From an uncultured Oscillospiraceae bacterium (GTDB lineage: Bacteria > Bacillota > Clostridia > Oscillospirales > Acutalibacteraceae): a stretch of DNA of 50,915 bases. The stretch's first letter is position 1; each line of letters begins with the position of its first letter. Positions 33,229 through 41,668 of the stretch are shown in pieces. The stretch spans positions 1-50,915 of the forward strand of contig URGA01000003.1 in assembly GCA_900547275.1 (NCBI GenBank). The letters run 5' to 3'. A program made the translations under genes and the position numbers. Under the pieces are notes generated by a model. The model was not told where the DNA came from, searched no databases, and was given only the letters and a program-made list of their open reading frames with translations.

Positions 33229-34778
33229 GCTTCAATCTCACGTTTTCCGCTCAGTATACGAGCAGAAAAACTTTGAGGCAGTAAGCGAAATTTCACTTCA
33301 AGACATCTGTTAGGATAAACCGTTACGCTTTCCAGCAGAGAACGGAAAAACGCTTCGCTCCATTCTTCTCCACTTAAAATTCGCCGAGCGTAACTCTCTG
33401 CAATGCAAAGCCTCTCTTTGTTTTCCGTTTCGCTCTGAACGTTTTTAGCCTCGCTGTACATTTCATAAATAAGTCTGCTGCGCCTTTTGTCAATGCGGCT
33501 TTTTGCTTTTATGTACTCTTCTTCCGTAACTTCCCCGGAAAGATAAAGTTTCATCAACCGTTCCTTAGCCTCATTTGTTTTCGCCGTTTTCTCCCGAAGT
33601 TTTTGAGCGCCGCCGCAACGGGCCAACACTGTTTCAAGAGCGCTTTTTATTTCATCATAAATATACTGATTGTCATCCGTAATTTCCGATATTATACCGC
33701 AAAGAACAGCTTTAATGTCGCTGTCCGCAATAGAACCTGCGCAAGAACATTTTCCAGTGCCGTCTGTACCGCCTTTGCAGACCCATCTTATCTCTTCCCT
33801 GCCCTTTTGCCTTAACTTCCTTCGCCTGATAAAAGAGCTGTTACACGCCGCGCATTTTATTTTCCCGGAAAGAGCGTATCTGTTTGCATAGCCGTCTTTT
33901 GAAGAAGACGAACCGCAGCGCCTTTGAAGTTCTTTTTGGACACTGTCAAAAATCTCTTTTGAAATAATCGGCTGATGGTGTGAAACTATTGTTACCTTTT
34001 CAATCTTTCCGTCGTTGCGCTTTTTCGCATGGGTAAGATAATCAGGAGTATATGTTTTTTGCTGGATTAAGTCTCCGCAGTATTTCTCATTTTTAAGAAT
34101 ACGCAGTACGGCTGTGTGAGACCAGGATTTCATTCTCGGCGACAGCGCCACCCCTTCAGTCTGAAATTCAGCCGCTATTCTGTGGGCGCCTTTTCCGTTT
34201 TGGAGAAATTCGTAAAAAATTCTTCTCACAATCTGAGCCTCATTTTCGTTTACGGTAAGAACACCGTTTTCAAGATTATATCCAAATGGCTGAAGCCCAA
34301 AAACAACGCCTCTTTCCATGCTTCGCCGTTGACCCCATTTAACTCGCTGAGACGTTTTTCTGCTCTCCTCCTGAGCAATGGAAGCGAGAATTGTAAGCCT
34401 CAGTTCCGCGTCGCTGTCAAGGGTATTTATACCGTCGTTTATGAAGATTACCCCAACGCCGATTTCCCGAAGCCGTCTTGTATACTTGATGCTGTCAAGT
34501 GTATTGCGGGCAAAACGGCTTATTTCTTTTGTTAAAATCAGATCAAAACAACCTTTCTCAGCGTCCTCCAGCATTTGATTAAAAGCATTTCTGTTTTTCG
34601 TTGTCGTTCCGCTTAACCCCTCGTCGGCATAAATATCATAAAGTTTCCAGCCGTCATGTCGGCTTATGTAATCATCAAAATACATTTGCTGATTTTGCAG
34701 AGAATTCGCCTGGTCAAGACTGTCTGTAGAAACGCGGCAGTAAGCGGCGACACTGATTACGTCACAGTTCAAAACCAT
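33144..34778 (-). CDS. Large serine recombinase of the cotJC element
   Basis: This 544-residue site-specific recombinase has the resolvase domain with nucleophile serine in VAAYCRVSTDSLDQ (about residues 9-23) and the conserved EISRFARNTLD. A recombinase domain includes QPFGYNLENG and ILKNEKYCGD. A zinc ribbon has CAAC and CKGG...CSCAG, followed by a coiled-coil-rich C terminus. The ATG at 34778 overlaps the upstream small gene by 17 bp, implying coupling; an ATG 16 codons earlier is possible. The last 15-16 codons lie beyond attL, in cotJC sequence read antisense. It should catalyse integration and excision at the cotJC site. Confidence 0.95.
   Translation of the reverse strand: MVLNCDVISVAAYCRVSTDSLDQANSLQNQQMYFDDYISRHDGWKLYDIYADEGLSGTTTKNRNAFNQMLEDAEKGCFDLILTKEISRFARNTLDSIKYTRRLREIGVGVIFINDGINTLDSDAELRLTILASIAQEESRKTSQRVKWGQRRSMERGVVFGLQPFGYNLENGVLTVNENEAQIVRRIFYEFLQNGKGAHRIAAEFQTEGVALSPRMKSWSHTAVLRILKNEKYCGDLIQQKTYTPDYLTHAKKRNDGKIEKVTIVSHHQPIISKEIFDSVQKELQRRCGSSSSKDGYANRYALSGKIKCAACNSSFIRRRKLRQKGREEIRWVCKGGTDGTGKCSCAGSIADSDIKAVLCGIISEITDDNQYIYDEIKSALETVLARCGGAQKLREKTAKTNEAKERLMKLYLSGEVTEEEYIKAKSRIDKRRSRLIYEMYSEAKNVQSETENKERLCIAESYARRILSGEEWSEAFFRSLLESVTVYPNRCLEVKFRLLPQSFSARILSGKREIEAYEKEKDIGGCSAPMSVSNPFNSGYGIE
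33190..33197 (+). other. attL core of the cotJC element
   Basis: GGTGCAGA marks where cotJC homology stops. It matches GGTACAGA at attR in 7 of 8 bases. The element-side arm 33202-33213 is inverted relative to 50403-50414. Confidence 0.85.
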
Positions 34779-34953
34779 CACCGCATTTCTTATGCTTTCT
34801 TGAGCATATGCCAATGCACTCCTCATATTGAGCCCGGCTTATAAGTCCCTGCTCTCTCAAAGCCGCAAACGCACCCTCTTCAATTTTAAACGCAAATTCA
34901 TCGGAAGCCTTAATCTTGTTTTCTTTCGGCTTTAAAATAATTTTTGTTATCAT
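34762..34953 (-). CDS. Small protein upstream of the recombinase; candidate directionality factor
   Basis: The 63-residue protein starts at an ATG with GGAGGAG five bases upstream. It is mixed-charge with an amphipathic C-terminal half (FAALREQGLISRAQYEECIGI) resembling short SHOCT-like helices. I do not recognise a characterised family. It overlaps the recombinase start by 17 bp, so the two are translationally linked. A role in steering the recombinase toward excision is inferred from position only. Confidence 0.68.
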   Translation of the reverse strand: MITKIILKPKENKIKASDEFAFKIEEGAFAALREQGLISRAQYEECIGICSRKHKKCGDGFEL

Positions 34954-34970
34954 AGCAACTCCTCCACTGA

Positions 34971-35000
34971 ATTTTATGTCGCGGGTTCTGCTATATATAA
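34971..35000 (-). promoter_or_regulatory. Sigma-E-like promoter of the recombinase operon
   Basis: On the minus strand CATAAAAT (34971-34978) matches the sigma-E -10 CATACAMT in 7 of 8. Fifteen bp upstream is TTATATA (34994-35000), 5 of 7 to KMATATT. It sits just before the ribosome-binding site of the 34953 gene. No good sigma-A promoter is seen in this gap. Confidence 0.42.
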
Positions 35001-35004
35001 CAAA

Positions 35005-35026
35005 AAGCGGAGCATATGCTCCGCTT
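35005..35026 (-). terminator. Terminator of the MBL-fold gene
   Basis: An 11-bp perfect palindrome AAGCGGAGCAT/ATGCTCCGCTT, followed on the minus strand by TTTTTG, insulates the recombinase operon from the MBL gene. Confidence 0.78.
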
Positions 35027-35873
35027 AAGACACTGTTTCAAATTCCTGTTCAAATATTATTTCACCGCTGTGAATAGGCTTTAATTTTTCTCCTAGAATT
35101 GGTTTCATTATATCGTACGCTTCCTGCCCGGTGCAGTGACCCGTATAAAACACAGTGGGCATTTTTGCCAGTTCTTTTGCCGTTTGTTCAATATCGCTTA
35201 TATCCTCGCGGCTGAGAGGCGTGCTGTGTATCATATGAAAACCGCTTACCACCGCATCCGGAAAGCCTCCAAAGCGTTCTTTGTAAGCCTCGATAATATT
35301 AAGAATTCCGTTATGCGCACAGCCTGAAAGAAGATAGTTTTTGCCATGCTCACTTATAACAAGATACTGCTCATGGCAAAAGTCATCCTGAACGACGCTT
35401 CCGTTTTGCTTTAGTTTCAGCGCCATGTTGCCTTTCGGCCAAAGTTTTCTGCCTGTAACGCCTGTAAAAACAAAAAGGATGTCATCAATGTTGTAATCCC
35501 CATCCATCATTTTCACCTGGGTCAGGCTTACAATCTCCGGGTCAATGCCGATATTCTTTTCGCCGCCGTCTTCCAAAAGGCGGCAATGCTCCTGCGCCGC
35601 AGTCTTCTGCATATAAATCGGTGCGTTTGGGTTTATTCTGCTAAAAGCAATAATTCCGCCTGAATGGTCATAATGGCCGTGGCTGAGAACAACGGTGTCA
35701 ACGCTTTTCAGGTCAACTCCAAGCGTTTTCGCATTGGCGGCAAAAGCGTCAGTTGCACCGGTGTCCAGCAGTAAATGGTGATTTTCACTTTCCACATAAA
35801 CACTCAGCCCGTGCTCATATAAAATTCTGCTGTCTTTTGAAGGAGTATCCTCTGCAAGAGTTATCATTTTCAT
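35025..35873 (-). CDS. MBL-fold metallo-hydrolase
   Basis: The 283-residue metallo-beta-lactamase-fold protein has the metal motif VVLSHGHYDHSGG near residue 60. Further ligand histidines are in LSGCAHNGI and YTGHCTGQEAY. It resembles the 7,8-dihydropterin/archaeal methyl-transferring-like MBL group, but substrate is unknown. The ATG at 35873 with AGAGGTG is preferred over one 12 codons upstream. It is divergent from the DUF134/NifX-like operon, a pairing seen in other Clostridia. Confidence 0.83.
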   Translation of the reverse strand: MKMITLAEDTPSKDSRILYEHGLSVYVESENHHLLLDTGATDAFAANAKTLGVDLKSVDTVVLSHGHYDHSGGIIAFSRINPNAPIYMQKTAAQEHCRLLEDGGEKNIGIDPEIVSLTQVKMMDGDYNIDDILFVFTGVTGRKLWPKGNMALKLKQNGSVVQDDFCHEQYLVISEHGKNYLLSGCAHNGILNIIEAYKERFGGFPDAVVSGFHMIHSTPLSREDISDIEQTAKELAKMPTVFYTGHCTGQEAYDIMKPILGEKLKPIHSGEIIFEQEFETVS

Positions 35874-35938
35874 ATTCTTACACCTCTTTCGGTTTATATA
35901 TTTTACCACACAATGCTAATAACGTAAAGTTTGTTTTT

Positions 35939-35973
35939 GGCATATGCCGAAAACAGTTATTGACATATGCCGG
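35939..35973. repeat. Two CATATGCCG repeats overlapping the DUF134 promoter
   Basis: GGCATATGCCG (35939-35949) and GACATATGCCG (35962-35972) are in direct orientation 23 bp apart, about two helical turns. The second overlaps the TTGACA -35. The first contains the palindrome GGCATATGCC. They are likely operators; the binding protein may be DUF134 or the Crp/Fnr-like protein of the same operon. Confidence 0.6.
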
Positions 35974-35988
35974 TAATGATACTATAAT
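35960..35988 (+). promoter_or_regulatory. Consensus promoter of the DUF134 operon
   Basis: Perfect TTGACA (35960-35965) and TATAAT (35983-35988) are 17 bp apart. Confidence 0.85.
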
Positions 35989-36027
35989 TCAATTGTGTGT
36001 AAACGTGAACGGAGGTGGGTCAAAAAA

Positions 36028-36408
36028 ATGCCAAGGCCATGCAAAAGGCGGCGCATATGCGCAAAACCGATATGCTGTAAATTTTCACCGGAAAACGGCA
36101 AAAAACACAGCATGGATTGCATAGTTATGACTCTTGACGAATACGAAGCAATCCGCCTTATTGACTATGAGGGTCTTACCCAGGAGCAGTGCGCAAAGCA
36201 GATGAGCGTTTCCCGAACGACTGCCCAATCCGTTTACTCAAGCGCCAGACGAAAAACAGCCCGATGCCTTGTTGAAGGCGCCGAACTTAAAATTGACGGC
36301 GGAGATTACTTTCTCTGCGACGGCAGCGCTGAAAAATGCCGCGCTGACAAAACACATCAGCCAAGATGTGCCTGTTCAAAAGCCGCCGCCTGGGGCAAAA
36401 AAGAATAA
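36028..36408 (+). CDS. DUF134 family putative DNA-binding protein
   Basis: The 126-residue protein starts MPRPCKRRRICAKP, the usual DUF134 (UPF0251) opening. It has a sigma-region-4-like HTH: TLDEYEAIRLIDYEGLTQEQ, then SRTTAQSVYSSARRK. A C-terminal cysteine-rich tail (CDGSAEKC, RCAC) suggests metal binding. I use the ATG at 36028 with GGAGGTG upstream. It is first in an operon with a NifX-like protein and a Crp/Fnr regulator and may bind the repeats in its own promoter. Confidence 0.87.
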   Translation: MPRPCKRRRICAKPICCKFSPENGKKHSMDCIVMTLDEYEAIRLIDYEGLTQEQCAKQMSVSRTTAQSVYSSARRKTARCLVEGAELKIDGGDYFLCDGSAEKCRADKTHQPRCACSKAAAWGKKE

Positions 36409-36435
36409 ATTATTTTTTCAAAAGGAGACAATATA

Positions 36436-36840
36436 ATGAAAATAGCTGTTACTTATGAAAACGGTGCTGTTTTCCAGCACTTCGGCCATTGCAAAAATTT
36501 CAAATTCTATGAAGTTGAGGGAAATGAAATAAAAGACGCTCGCATCGTTAGCGCTCTGGGAAGCGGCCACGGAGCACTGGCAGGATTTCTCAAACTAAAC
36601 GGTGCCGACGTTCTTATCTGCGGCGGAATAGGCGGCGGAGCAAGAACTGCCCTGAGCCAGGCAGGCATTGAACTTTATCCGGGAGTTACAGGAAGTGCCG
36701 ACGAAAGCGTAATTGCTTTCCTTAACGGCAAACTGAACTACAACCCGGATACTCTCTGCAATCACCACCACGAGGGCGAATACCACTGCGGCGGCCACAC
36801 CTGCGGCGAAGACAAACACGGCTGTTCGGGCAACAACTGA
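36436..36840 (+). CDS. NifX/NifB-C-terminal-like metal cofactor-binding protein
   Basis: The 134-residue protein has the dinitrogenase iron-molybdenum cofactor family fold: MKIAVTYENGAVFQHFGHC, LNGADVLICGGIGGGA and the C-terminal core to about residue 110. A tail with many His and Cys (HHHEGEYHCGGHTCGE) suggests metal binding. These stand-alone proteins occur without nitrogenase and probably handle Fe-S or other metal clusters. No nif genes are present. AAAGGAG precedes the ATG. Confidence 0.88.
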   Translation: MKIAVTYENGAVFQHFGHCKNFKFYEVEGNEIKDARIVSALGSGHGALAGFLKLNGADVLICGGIGGGARTALSQAGIELYPGVTGSADESVIAFLNGKLNYNPDTLCNHHHEGEYHCGGHTCGEDKHGCSGNN

Positions 36841-36867
36841 TTTAAAACTGCCACGGAAGTGAATTTT

Positions 36868-37536
36868 ATGACATTTGAAAACTTTTTCCCTTTCTGGAGC
36901 AAACTTTCGCAAGACGAACAGAAAGCACTTAGCCAAAGCGCAAAAGAAAGAGAATATAAAAAAGGATGCATAGTTTCAGGGGACAAAACCCAGTGCACAG
37001 GACTGCTGACAGTCGTTTCAGGTCAGTTAAGGGCATACGTTATTACCGACGAGGGCAAGGAGATAACGCTCTACCGCCTTTTTGAACGCGACATTTGTTT
37101 GTTCTCCGCTTCATGTATGTTAAACAGCATACAGTTTGACATTATGATAGAAGCGCTGGAAGATACAAAAGTTTATGTTATTCCCGCTGATGTTTACAAG
37201 CGGCTTATGGAGCGCTCTGCCCCGGTAGCGAATTACACAAACGAACTGATGGCTTCACGTTTTTCAGACGTTATGTGGATAATGGACCAGATACTGAGCA
37301 AAAAACTTGACGGGCGGCTGGCGGCACTTCTTATTGAGGAAGAGGACCTTGCAGGCGGCGACACGCTTTCCGCCACTCACGAACAGCTGGCAAACCACCT
37401 GGGAAGCGCGCGGGAAGTGATAACCAGAATGCTGCGCTACTTTCAAAGCGAAGGCATAGTAAAACTTACGCGAGGCAAAATACAGATTACCGACCGAAAC
37501 CGTCTCGAAGAAATGGCTCATGACAGCATAAGATAA
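36868..37536 (+). CDS. Crp/Fnr-family transcriptional regulator
   Basis: The 222-residue regulator has a cyclic-nucleotide-binding-like beta-barrel (about residues 10-130). A winged HTH follows (about 150-215) with SATHEQLANHLGSAREVITRML. No N-terminal Fnr cysteine cluster is seen. The ligand may be redox- or metabolite-related but is unknown. I start at the ATG at 36868; a GTG three codons earlier is also in frame. It is third in the DUF134 operon and is followed by a strong terminator. Confidence 0.88.
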   Translation: MTFENFFPFWSKLSQDEQKALSQSAKEREYKKGCIVSGDKTQCTGLLTVVSGQLRAYVITDEGKEITLYRLFERDICLFSASCMLNSIQFDIMIEALEDTKVYVIPADVYKRLMERSAPVANYTNELMASRFSDVMWIMDQILSKKLDGRLAALLIEEEDLAGGDTLSATHEQLANHLGSAREVITRMLRYFQSEGIVKLTRGKIQITDRNRLEEMAHDSIR

Positions 37537-37539
37537 AAA

Positions 37540-37572
37540 ACAGACAGACTGCAAAACCCGCAGTCTGTCTGT
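37540..37572 (+). terminator. Terminator of the DUF134/NifX/Crp operon
   Basis: A 13-bp perfect stem ACAGACAGACTGC/GCAGTCTGTCTGT with a 7-nt loop and a TTTCTTT tail. Confidence 0.88.
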
Positions 37573-37611
37573 TTCTTTGATATTGTATATTTAAATCAAC
37601 AAGGTTAGGAC

Positions 37612-38130
37612 TTAAAAATTGTCCAAGCCTTTATTTTTTAGGAATTCATTCAGCACAGCAATATCTCTCGCCTGCAAAAAACGTCTTTGAATGTTGTCAT
37701 AAAAAGGTTCTTTGATCAGTTTTATTACATCATCAAGCGAATACCAATTTACAGTTGTTTTGTGCTTTTTCTCAGCCTCCGTAAATACGGGTCTGAGCTC
37801 TGTATCGTTTGTCCTAACAAAGAAATAATAAGATATCTGGGTATAATCGCAATATGCTCTGTTTTCTTTAACGAACCCCAGTTCTTCAATAGCACTGCAA
37901 TTACATCCCGTTTCTTCTTTAATTTCACGTTTCAGAGCTTCTAATATATCCTCCGCTTTTTCTACCCCTCCTCCGGGAAAAGAATAAAAATCGAAATCAT
38001 CGCTGTACATAATAGCAAACAGATTGTTCGTATTCTTCAGTATTGCTCTTGCCGTAATCCGTGGTTCTGCGTTAGAATAACCATCTTTATTTAATATATC
38101 CATGTCAGTTATTTCAGCAATTTGTTTCAT
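37612..38130 (-). CDS. Nudix hydrolase
   Basis: The 172-residue hydrolase has a complete Nudix box: GGGVEKAEDILEALKREI then KEETG. It should cleave a nucleoside diphosphate linked to another moiety; the substrate is not predictable. It lies 22 bp after the GNAT gene in the same direction, so the two are probably cotranscribed. Confidence 0.88.
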   Translation of the reverse strand: MKQIAEITDMDILNKDGYSNAEPRITARAILKNTNNLFAIMYSDDFDFYSFPGGGVEKAEDILEALKREIKEETGCNCSAIEELGFVKENRAYCDYTQISYYFFVRTNDTELRPVFTEAEKKHKTTVNWYSLDDVIKLIKEPFYDNIQRRFLQARDIAVLNEFLKNKGLDNF

Positions 38131-38152
38131 GATAATTTACCCTATTATTTTG

Positions 38153-38650
38153 TTATATTTCCATGCCGTAATAATCCACGTTGATTTTTGTGCCGTCAGG
38201 ACAAACTTCGCAAGAAGATTTAATATATTCTTTAAATCCGTATTTATGATAGATCATTTGGTTCTTTTTGTCTTCAGGCTCAACACCTAATGTAACTTTT
38301 TTATATCCTCTTTGTTTCAAATCGTCAACCATGAAATTAAAAAGCCTTGAGAAAAAGCCTTTTCCCTGATATTTTTTAACAGTTCTGAAAGCACACAGAT
38401 ACGCCGTATTTTCGTCTACAAGACGATCGCTGTTCTGAACCTCGTTTTTGTCTAAAACTGCTGTAGCTTCAGATATTATTTTTTCGTTAAGAACGCCGAA
38501 ATAAACAATGCTCCTGCCCTCTTTTGAGCGCTGAATAGCTTCGTTTTTCCAGACAATCCAGTTTTCATCATTCTTATGAATTGCAATTTCATAATCCCAT
38601 TTTTCATTTATTTCTTCCGCAGAAGCAATTTTGCAAACATACTCATTCAT
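38153..38650 (-). CDS. GNAT-family N-acetyltransferase
   Basis: The roughly 165-residue protein has the GNAT acetyl-CoA site in VKKYQGKGFFSRLFNFMV (an R/Q-x-x-G-x-G/A-like motif). The C-terminal strand MIYHKYGFKEY follows. The substrate is unknown. An in-frame ATG at 38677 gives 174 residues but neither start has a strong ribosome-binding site; 38650 follows GCGGAA and the family N terminus begins there. Confidence 0.8.
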   Translation of the reverse strand: MNEYVCKIASAEEINEKWDYEIAIHKNDENWIVWKNEAIQRSKEGRSIVYFGVLNEKIISEATAVLDKNEVQNSDRLVDENTAYLCAFRTVKKYQGKGFFSRLFNFMVDDLKQRGYKKVTLGVEPEDKKNQMIYHKYGFKEYIKSSCEVCPDGTKINVDYYGMEI

Positions 38651-38850
38651 AAATATATTTTCCGCCGCATTTATCATTAGTTATATTTCAAATATTCATC
38701 AATAAAAATCATAACACAGTCAAAAACATTTTACAACTAGCGTTATTAAAAGCGGCAAATATACAATTAATCACTGTTTTTATTACAGTCGTTGTTTTTT
38801 TAACACCTATATTGTATAATCAAAATGAGAATAAATTTAGGGGTGAGGTT

Positions 38851-40503
38851 ATGAAAAAATCAGTGAAATATTTATCTTTAGTGCTGTCTTTGGTTTTTAT
38901 AGTTCTCTGCTTTACGGGATGCGGCGGTGCCGGAAGCACAGAAGCCATTCTTGAGCCTATTGAGGGCGACGCGCTGAACTTTGACGACAGCAACGGAGTA
39001 TCTGTTCACGACCCGTCAATTTACAAATCAAAAGACGGTACTTATTATGTAACAGGTTCTCATATTGCGTCTGCCAAAAGCAATGACCTTATCAACTGGG
39101 AAACGATAAGTTCAGGAGTATTTGACAGCAACAGAACGCTTGTTAAAGAAGGCTCCACGCTGAGAGAAAGTTACCAAAAGGCATTCGCCTGGTGCGACGG
39201 CGCTCAACGGCTTTTTGAAAAAAGCGAAGACGAATGGGAAACTAACGTTTGGGCGTCTGACGTTATCTATAACGAAGCCATGGGCAAATACTGCTACTAC
39301 GCCTGCTCATCAGTTTGGGGAACAACGGCGTCTGTAATATGGCTTGCAGTTTCAGACAGTCCTGAAGGCACGTTTCAGTTTGTTGACACAATGATCTACA
39401 GCGGTTTCAGCAAAAGGACAACGCTTACCGGCAAGCCGAAAAATCAGCTTCACTACTCCTTTACAAACATTAACGACCTTATTGAAAACGGAACATTCAC
39501 AAAGGAAGAAGTAGAGGAAAAGGACTGGTTTGACAGCGACGGAAATTACGACTGCTCCTACGGCAAATATCCAAACGCTATTGACCCCGCCGCGTTTTAT
39601 GATAAAGACGGCAATCTATGGATGGCTTACGGCTCTTACAGCGGCGGCATTTATATCGTTCCTCTTATTGAGGAAACAGGTATGCCGGATTACGCTTCAA
39701 TGCGCAATACTGAAGGTTACGATATTTACTTCGGAAAACAGCTTTCCTGCACCAACGAGACAACTGAAGGAACAGGAGAAGGCCCGTTCATCGTTTACGA
39801 TAATCAGAGCGGATATTACTATATGTTTCTCACATACGGCGGGCTCGGAGCGCTTGACGGCTACAATATCCGCGAATACAGAAGCGAAAATCCCGACGGT
39901 CCGTATACAGACCTTGCAGGAAACAAGGCGACGGATATGGTAAGCACCGGAACAAAAATCATTGGCAACTATCAGTTTTCCTTTGACGATACTGCAAAGC
40001 TGTCACCGGGTCATTCTTCATGCCTTGTTGACGACGACGGCAGAATTTATCAGGTATATCACCAGCGGTATAACGACGGCGAAGGCGCTTTCCACAATGT
40101 GCAGGTTCACCAGATGATCAGAACTGCCAACGGCTGGCTGACGATGCTTCCCCTCTCATATAACGGAGAAAAAGCAAAAGCAGTCACAAATTCAGATATA
40201 AACGGAGAATACGAAGCAATTTTCTTTTCAGCTGATACCAAAAAAGCCGGCGACTGGTCAACGATAGCAGATACTATCGAGCCTGTTTCAACCGCTGAAA
40301 TAAAAGACGGAAAAATAACTATTGGCTCAAAGGAATACGATTTAAATCTCGGCAACAACTCATACACGTTCACACTGAATATTGACGGCGAAACATTTTA
40401 CGGAGCATTTTGCAGCGGCACACAAAACGGCAAAAAAATTATGACAATGTCCGCCGTTTCTGACAGCAACAGAACCCTATGGGCAGTCGCAAAACAAGGA
40501 TGA
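38851..40503 (+). CDS. GH43-family lipoprotein (extracellular arabinan-degrading type)
   Basis: The 550-residue exported enzyme has a lipoprotein signal peptide with lipobox FTGC near residue 25. A GH43 propeller follows: base aspartate in VHDPSIY, a central DPAAFYDKDGN aspartate and the acid glutamate in GTGEGPFI. A C-terminal beta domain (about residues 430-550) is of the kind seen in endo-arabinanases. It should act on arabinan outside the cell. GGGTGAGG precedes the ATG. It is inside the element, while another GH43 gene lies outside it at 27028. Confidence 0.86.
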   Translation: MKKSVKYLSLVLSLVFIVLCFTGCGGAGSTEAILEPIEGDALNFDDSNGVSVHDPSIYKSKDGTYYVTGSHIASAKSNDLINWETISSGVFDSNRTLVKEGSTLRESYQKAFAWCDGAQRLFEKSEDEWETNVWASDVIYNEAMGKYCYYACSSVWGTTASVIWLAVSDSPEGTFQFVDTMIYSGFSKRTTLTGKPKNQLHYSFTNINDLIENGTFTKEEVEEKDWFDSDGNYDCSYGKYPNAIDPAAFYDKDGNLWMAYGSYSGGIYIVPLIEETGMPDYASMRNTEGYDIYFGKQLSCTNETTEGTGEGPFIVYDNQSGYYYMFLTYGGLGALDGYNIREYRSENPDGPYTDLAGNKATDMVSTGTKIIGNYQFSFDDTAKLSPGHSSCLVDDDGRIYQVYHQRYNDGEGAFHNVQVHQMIRTANGWLTMLPLSYNGEKAKAVTNSDINGEYEAIFFSADTKKAGDWSTIADTIEPVSTAEIKDGKITIGSKEYDLNLGNNSYTFTLNIDGETFYGAFCSGTQNGKKIMTMSAVSDSNRTLWAVAKQG

Positions 40504-40529
40504 TTTGAGGAAATTTCAATAGAAATAAT

Positions 40530-40562
40530 AAAGCACAATGTATAAAACATACATTGTGCTTT
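40530..40562 (+). terminator. Terminator of the GH43 lipoprotein gene
   Basis: A 14-bp perfect stem AAAGCACAATGTAT/ATACATTGTGCTTT with a 5-nt loop, also suited to the convergent ArsC-like gene. Confidence 0.85.
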
Positions 40563-40568
40563 TCTTTT

Positions 40569-40919
40569 TTATTTGAGTTTTTCCGCCCACTCTTTTTCTC
40601 TGAAGCCTGTCAATATTACTTTGTCCGATACGATAAGCGGGCGCTTAACGAGCATACCGTCTGAAGCAAGAAGTTTAAGCTGTTCGTCTTCGCTCATTGA
40701 CGGCAGTTTATCCTTCAGTCCCATTGACCTGTAAAGCATTCCGCTGGTATTAAAAAATCTTTTCAGTTCAAGACCGCTTTGGTTATACCACATTTTTAAT
40801 TCTTCATATGTGGGGTTATCTTCAATAATATGTCTGTCAGTATATTCCACTGAATTCTCATCAAGCCACTTCTTCGCCTTTTGGCACGTGGAACATTTTG
40901 GATATTCAATAAAAAGCAT
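40569..40919 (-). CDS. ArsC/Spx-family thioredoxin-fold protein
   Basis: The 116-residue protein has a thioredoxin-like fold with CSTC at residues 9-12 (YPKCSTCQKAKKWL). The LVKRPLIV segment has the conserved arginine of the arsenate reductase/Spx group. It may be a YffB-like reductase or a Spx-type regulator; the sequence does not decide. AGGAGAAAA precedes the start. Confidence 0.85.
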   Translation of the reverse strand: MLFIEYPKCSTCQKAKKWLDENSVEYTDRHIIEDNPTYEELKMWYNQSGLELKRFFNTSGMLYRSMGLKDKLPSMSEDEQLKLLASDGMLVKRPLIVSDKVILTGFREKEWAEKLK

Positions 40920-40954
40920 AATTTTTCTCCTTTATAATTAATTGATGTTAGGAT

Positions 40955-41503
40955 TTATACAAACAAATGTATAACCAGATACACGGATAAAGCCACAGCT
41001 ATTATGGCTATAACTACAAATGACAAAACATCCCTTGTCTCTGTTTTTTTCTTTTTATCCTTGATAATAGTTATTAATATCGACAATGTTTTGAATAACA
41101 TTTCAATAACAAAAAGAAGCATTATTAGAATAAGCGGTATCTTATCGTTTAACGTGTAAAGCATAATACCGCCGCGCTTCCAAAAGCTAAACTTAAAGGG
41201 CTCGCAGGGAATTGAAGGAACAATCTGTAAGATTACAAACACAATAACCAAAACTGCCTGAATTATATATGTAATTAAACTAAAGAGTGAAAGTTTGTTT
41301 CGGTCGCTTTCGCTAATACTGTCTTTGTTTTTACGGCTTGGCTTTGCAATAAGCAATCGTGCCAAAAAATCGTTCTTTACAGTAATATATTTTGCGTTAG
41401 GTTTATTTGGATCATATGAAAAATAGATACGGGAAAACTCAAAGCACCCCCACAACAATACTATAAAAGATACTATTTTAATTACTTCATCAAAGTTATC
41501 CAT
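40955..41503 (-). CDS. Four-helix membrane protein, unknown
   Basis: I do not recognise a family. The 182-residue protein has hydrophobic segments near residues 7-30, 72-100, 115-140 and 158-182. Basic loops lie between them (about 48-66 and 142-155). It begins MDNFDEVIKIVSFIVLLWG. It has the A/T-rich composition of the molybdenum region. Nothing links it clearly to a neighbour. Confidence 0.6.
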   Translation of the reverse strand: MDNFDEVIKIVSFIVLLWGCFEFSRIYFSYDPNKPNAKYITVKNDFLARLLIAKPSRKNKDSISESDRNKLSLFSLITYIIQAVLVIVFVILQIVPSIPCEPFKFSFWKRGGIMLYTLNDKIPLILIMLLFVIEMLFKTLSILITIIKDKKKKTETRDVLSFVVIAIIAVALSVYLVIHLFV

Positions 41504-41668
41504 CTTTTCTCAATCCCTCAAAACATCATTTCTTTAATTAAATCATAACCTGTCTCAGAATAAATTTCAAGTGTTTACTTTGATTATATTTAAAAAGGAA
41601 TTTTCAGCCGGTATAGGCACATTTCCATTTATCTGTCTTTGCACGCAATGTGATTATAAAAAAAGAAC

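Noticed and set aside
36436..36840. Nitrogenase cofactor gene
   Set aside because: The fold matches NifX-like proteins, but there are no nif structural or assembly genes; stand-alone members are common in anaerobes.
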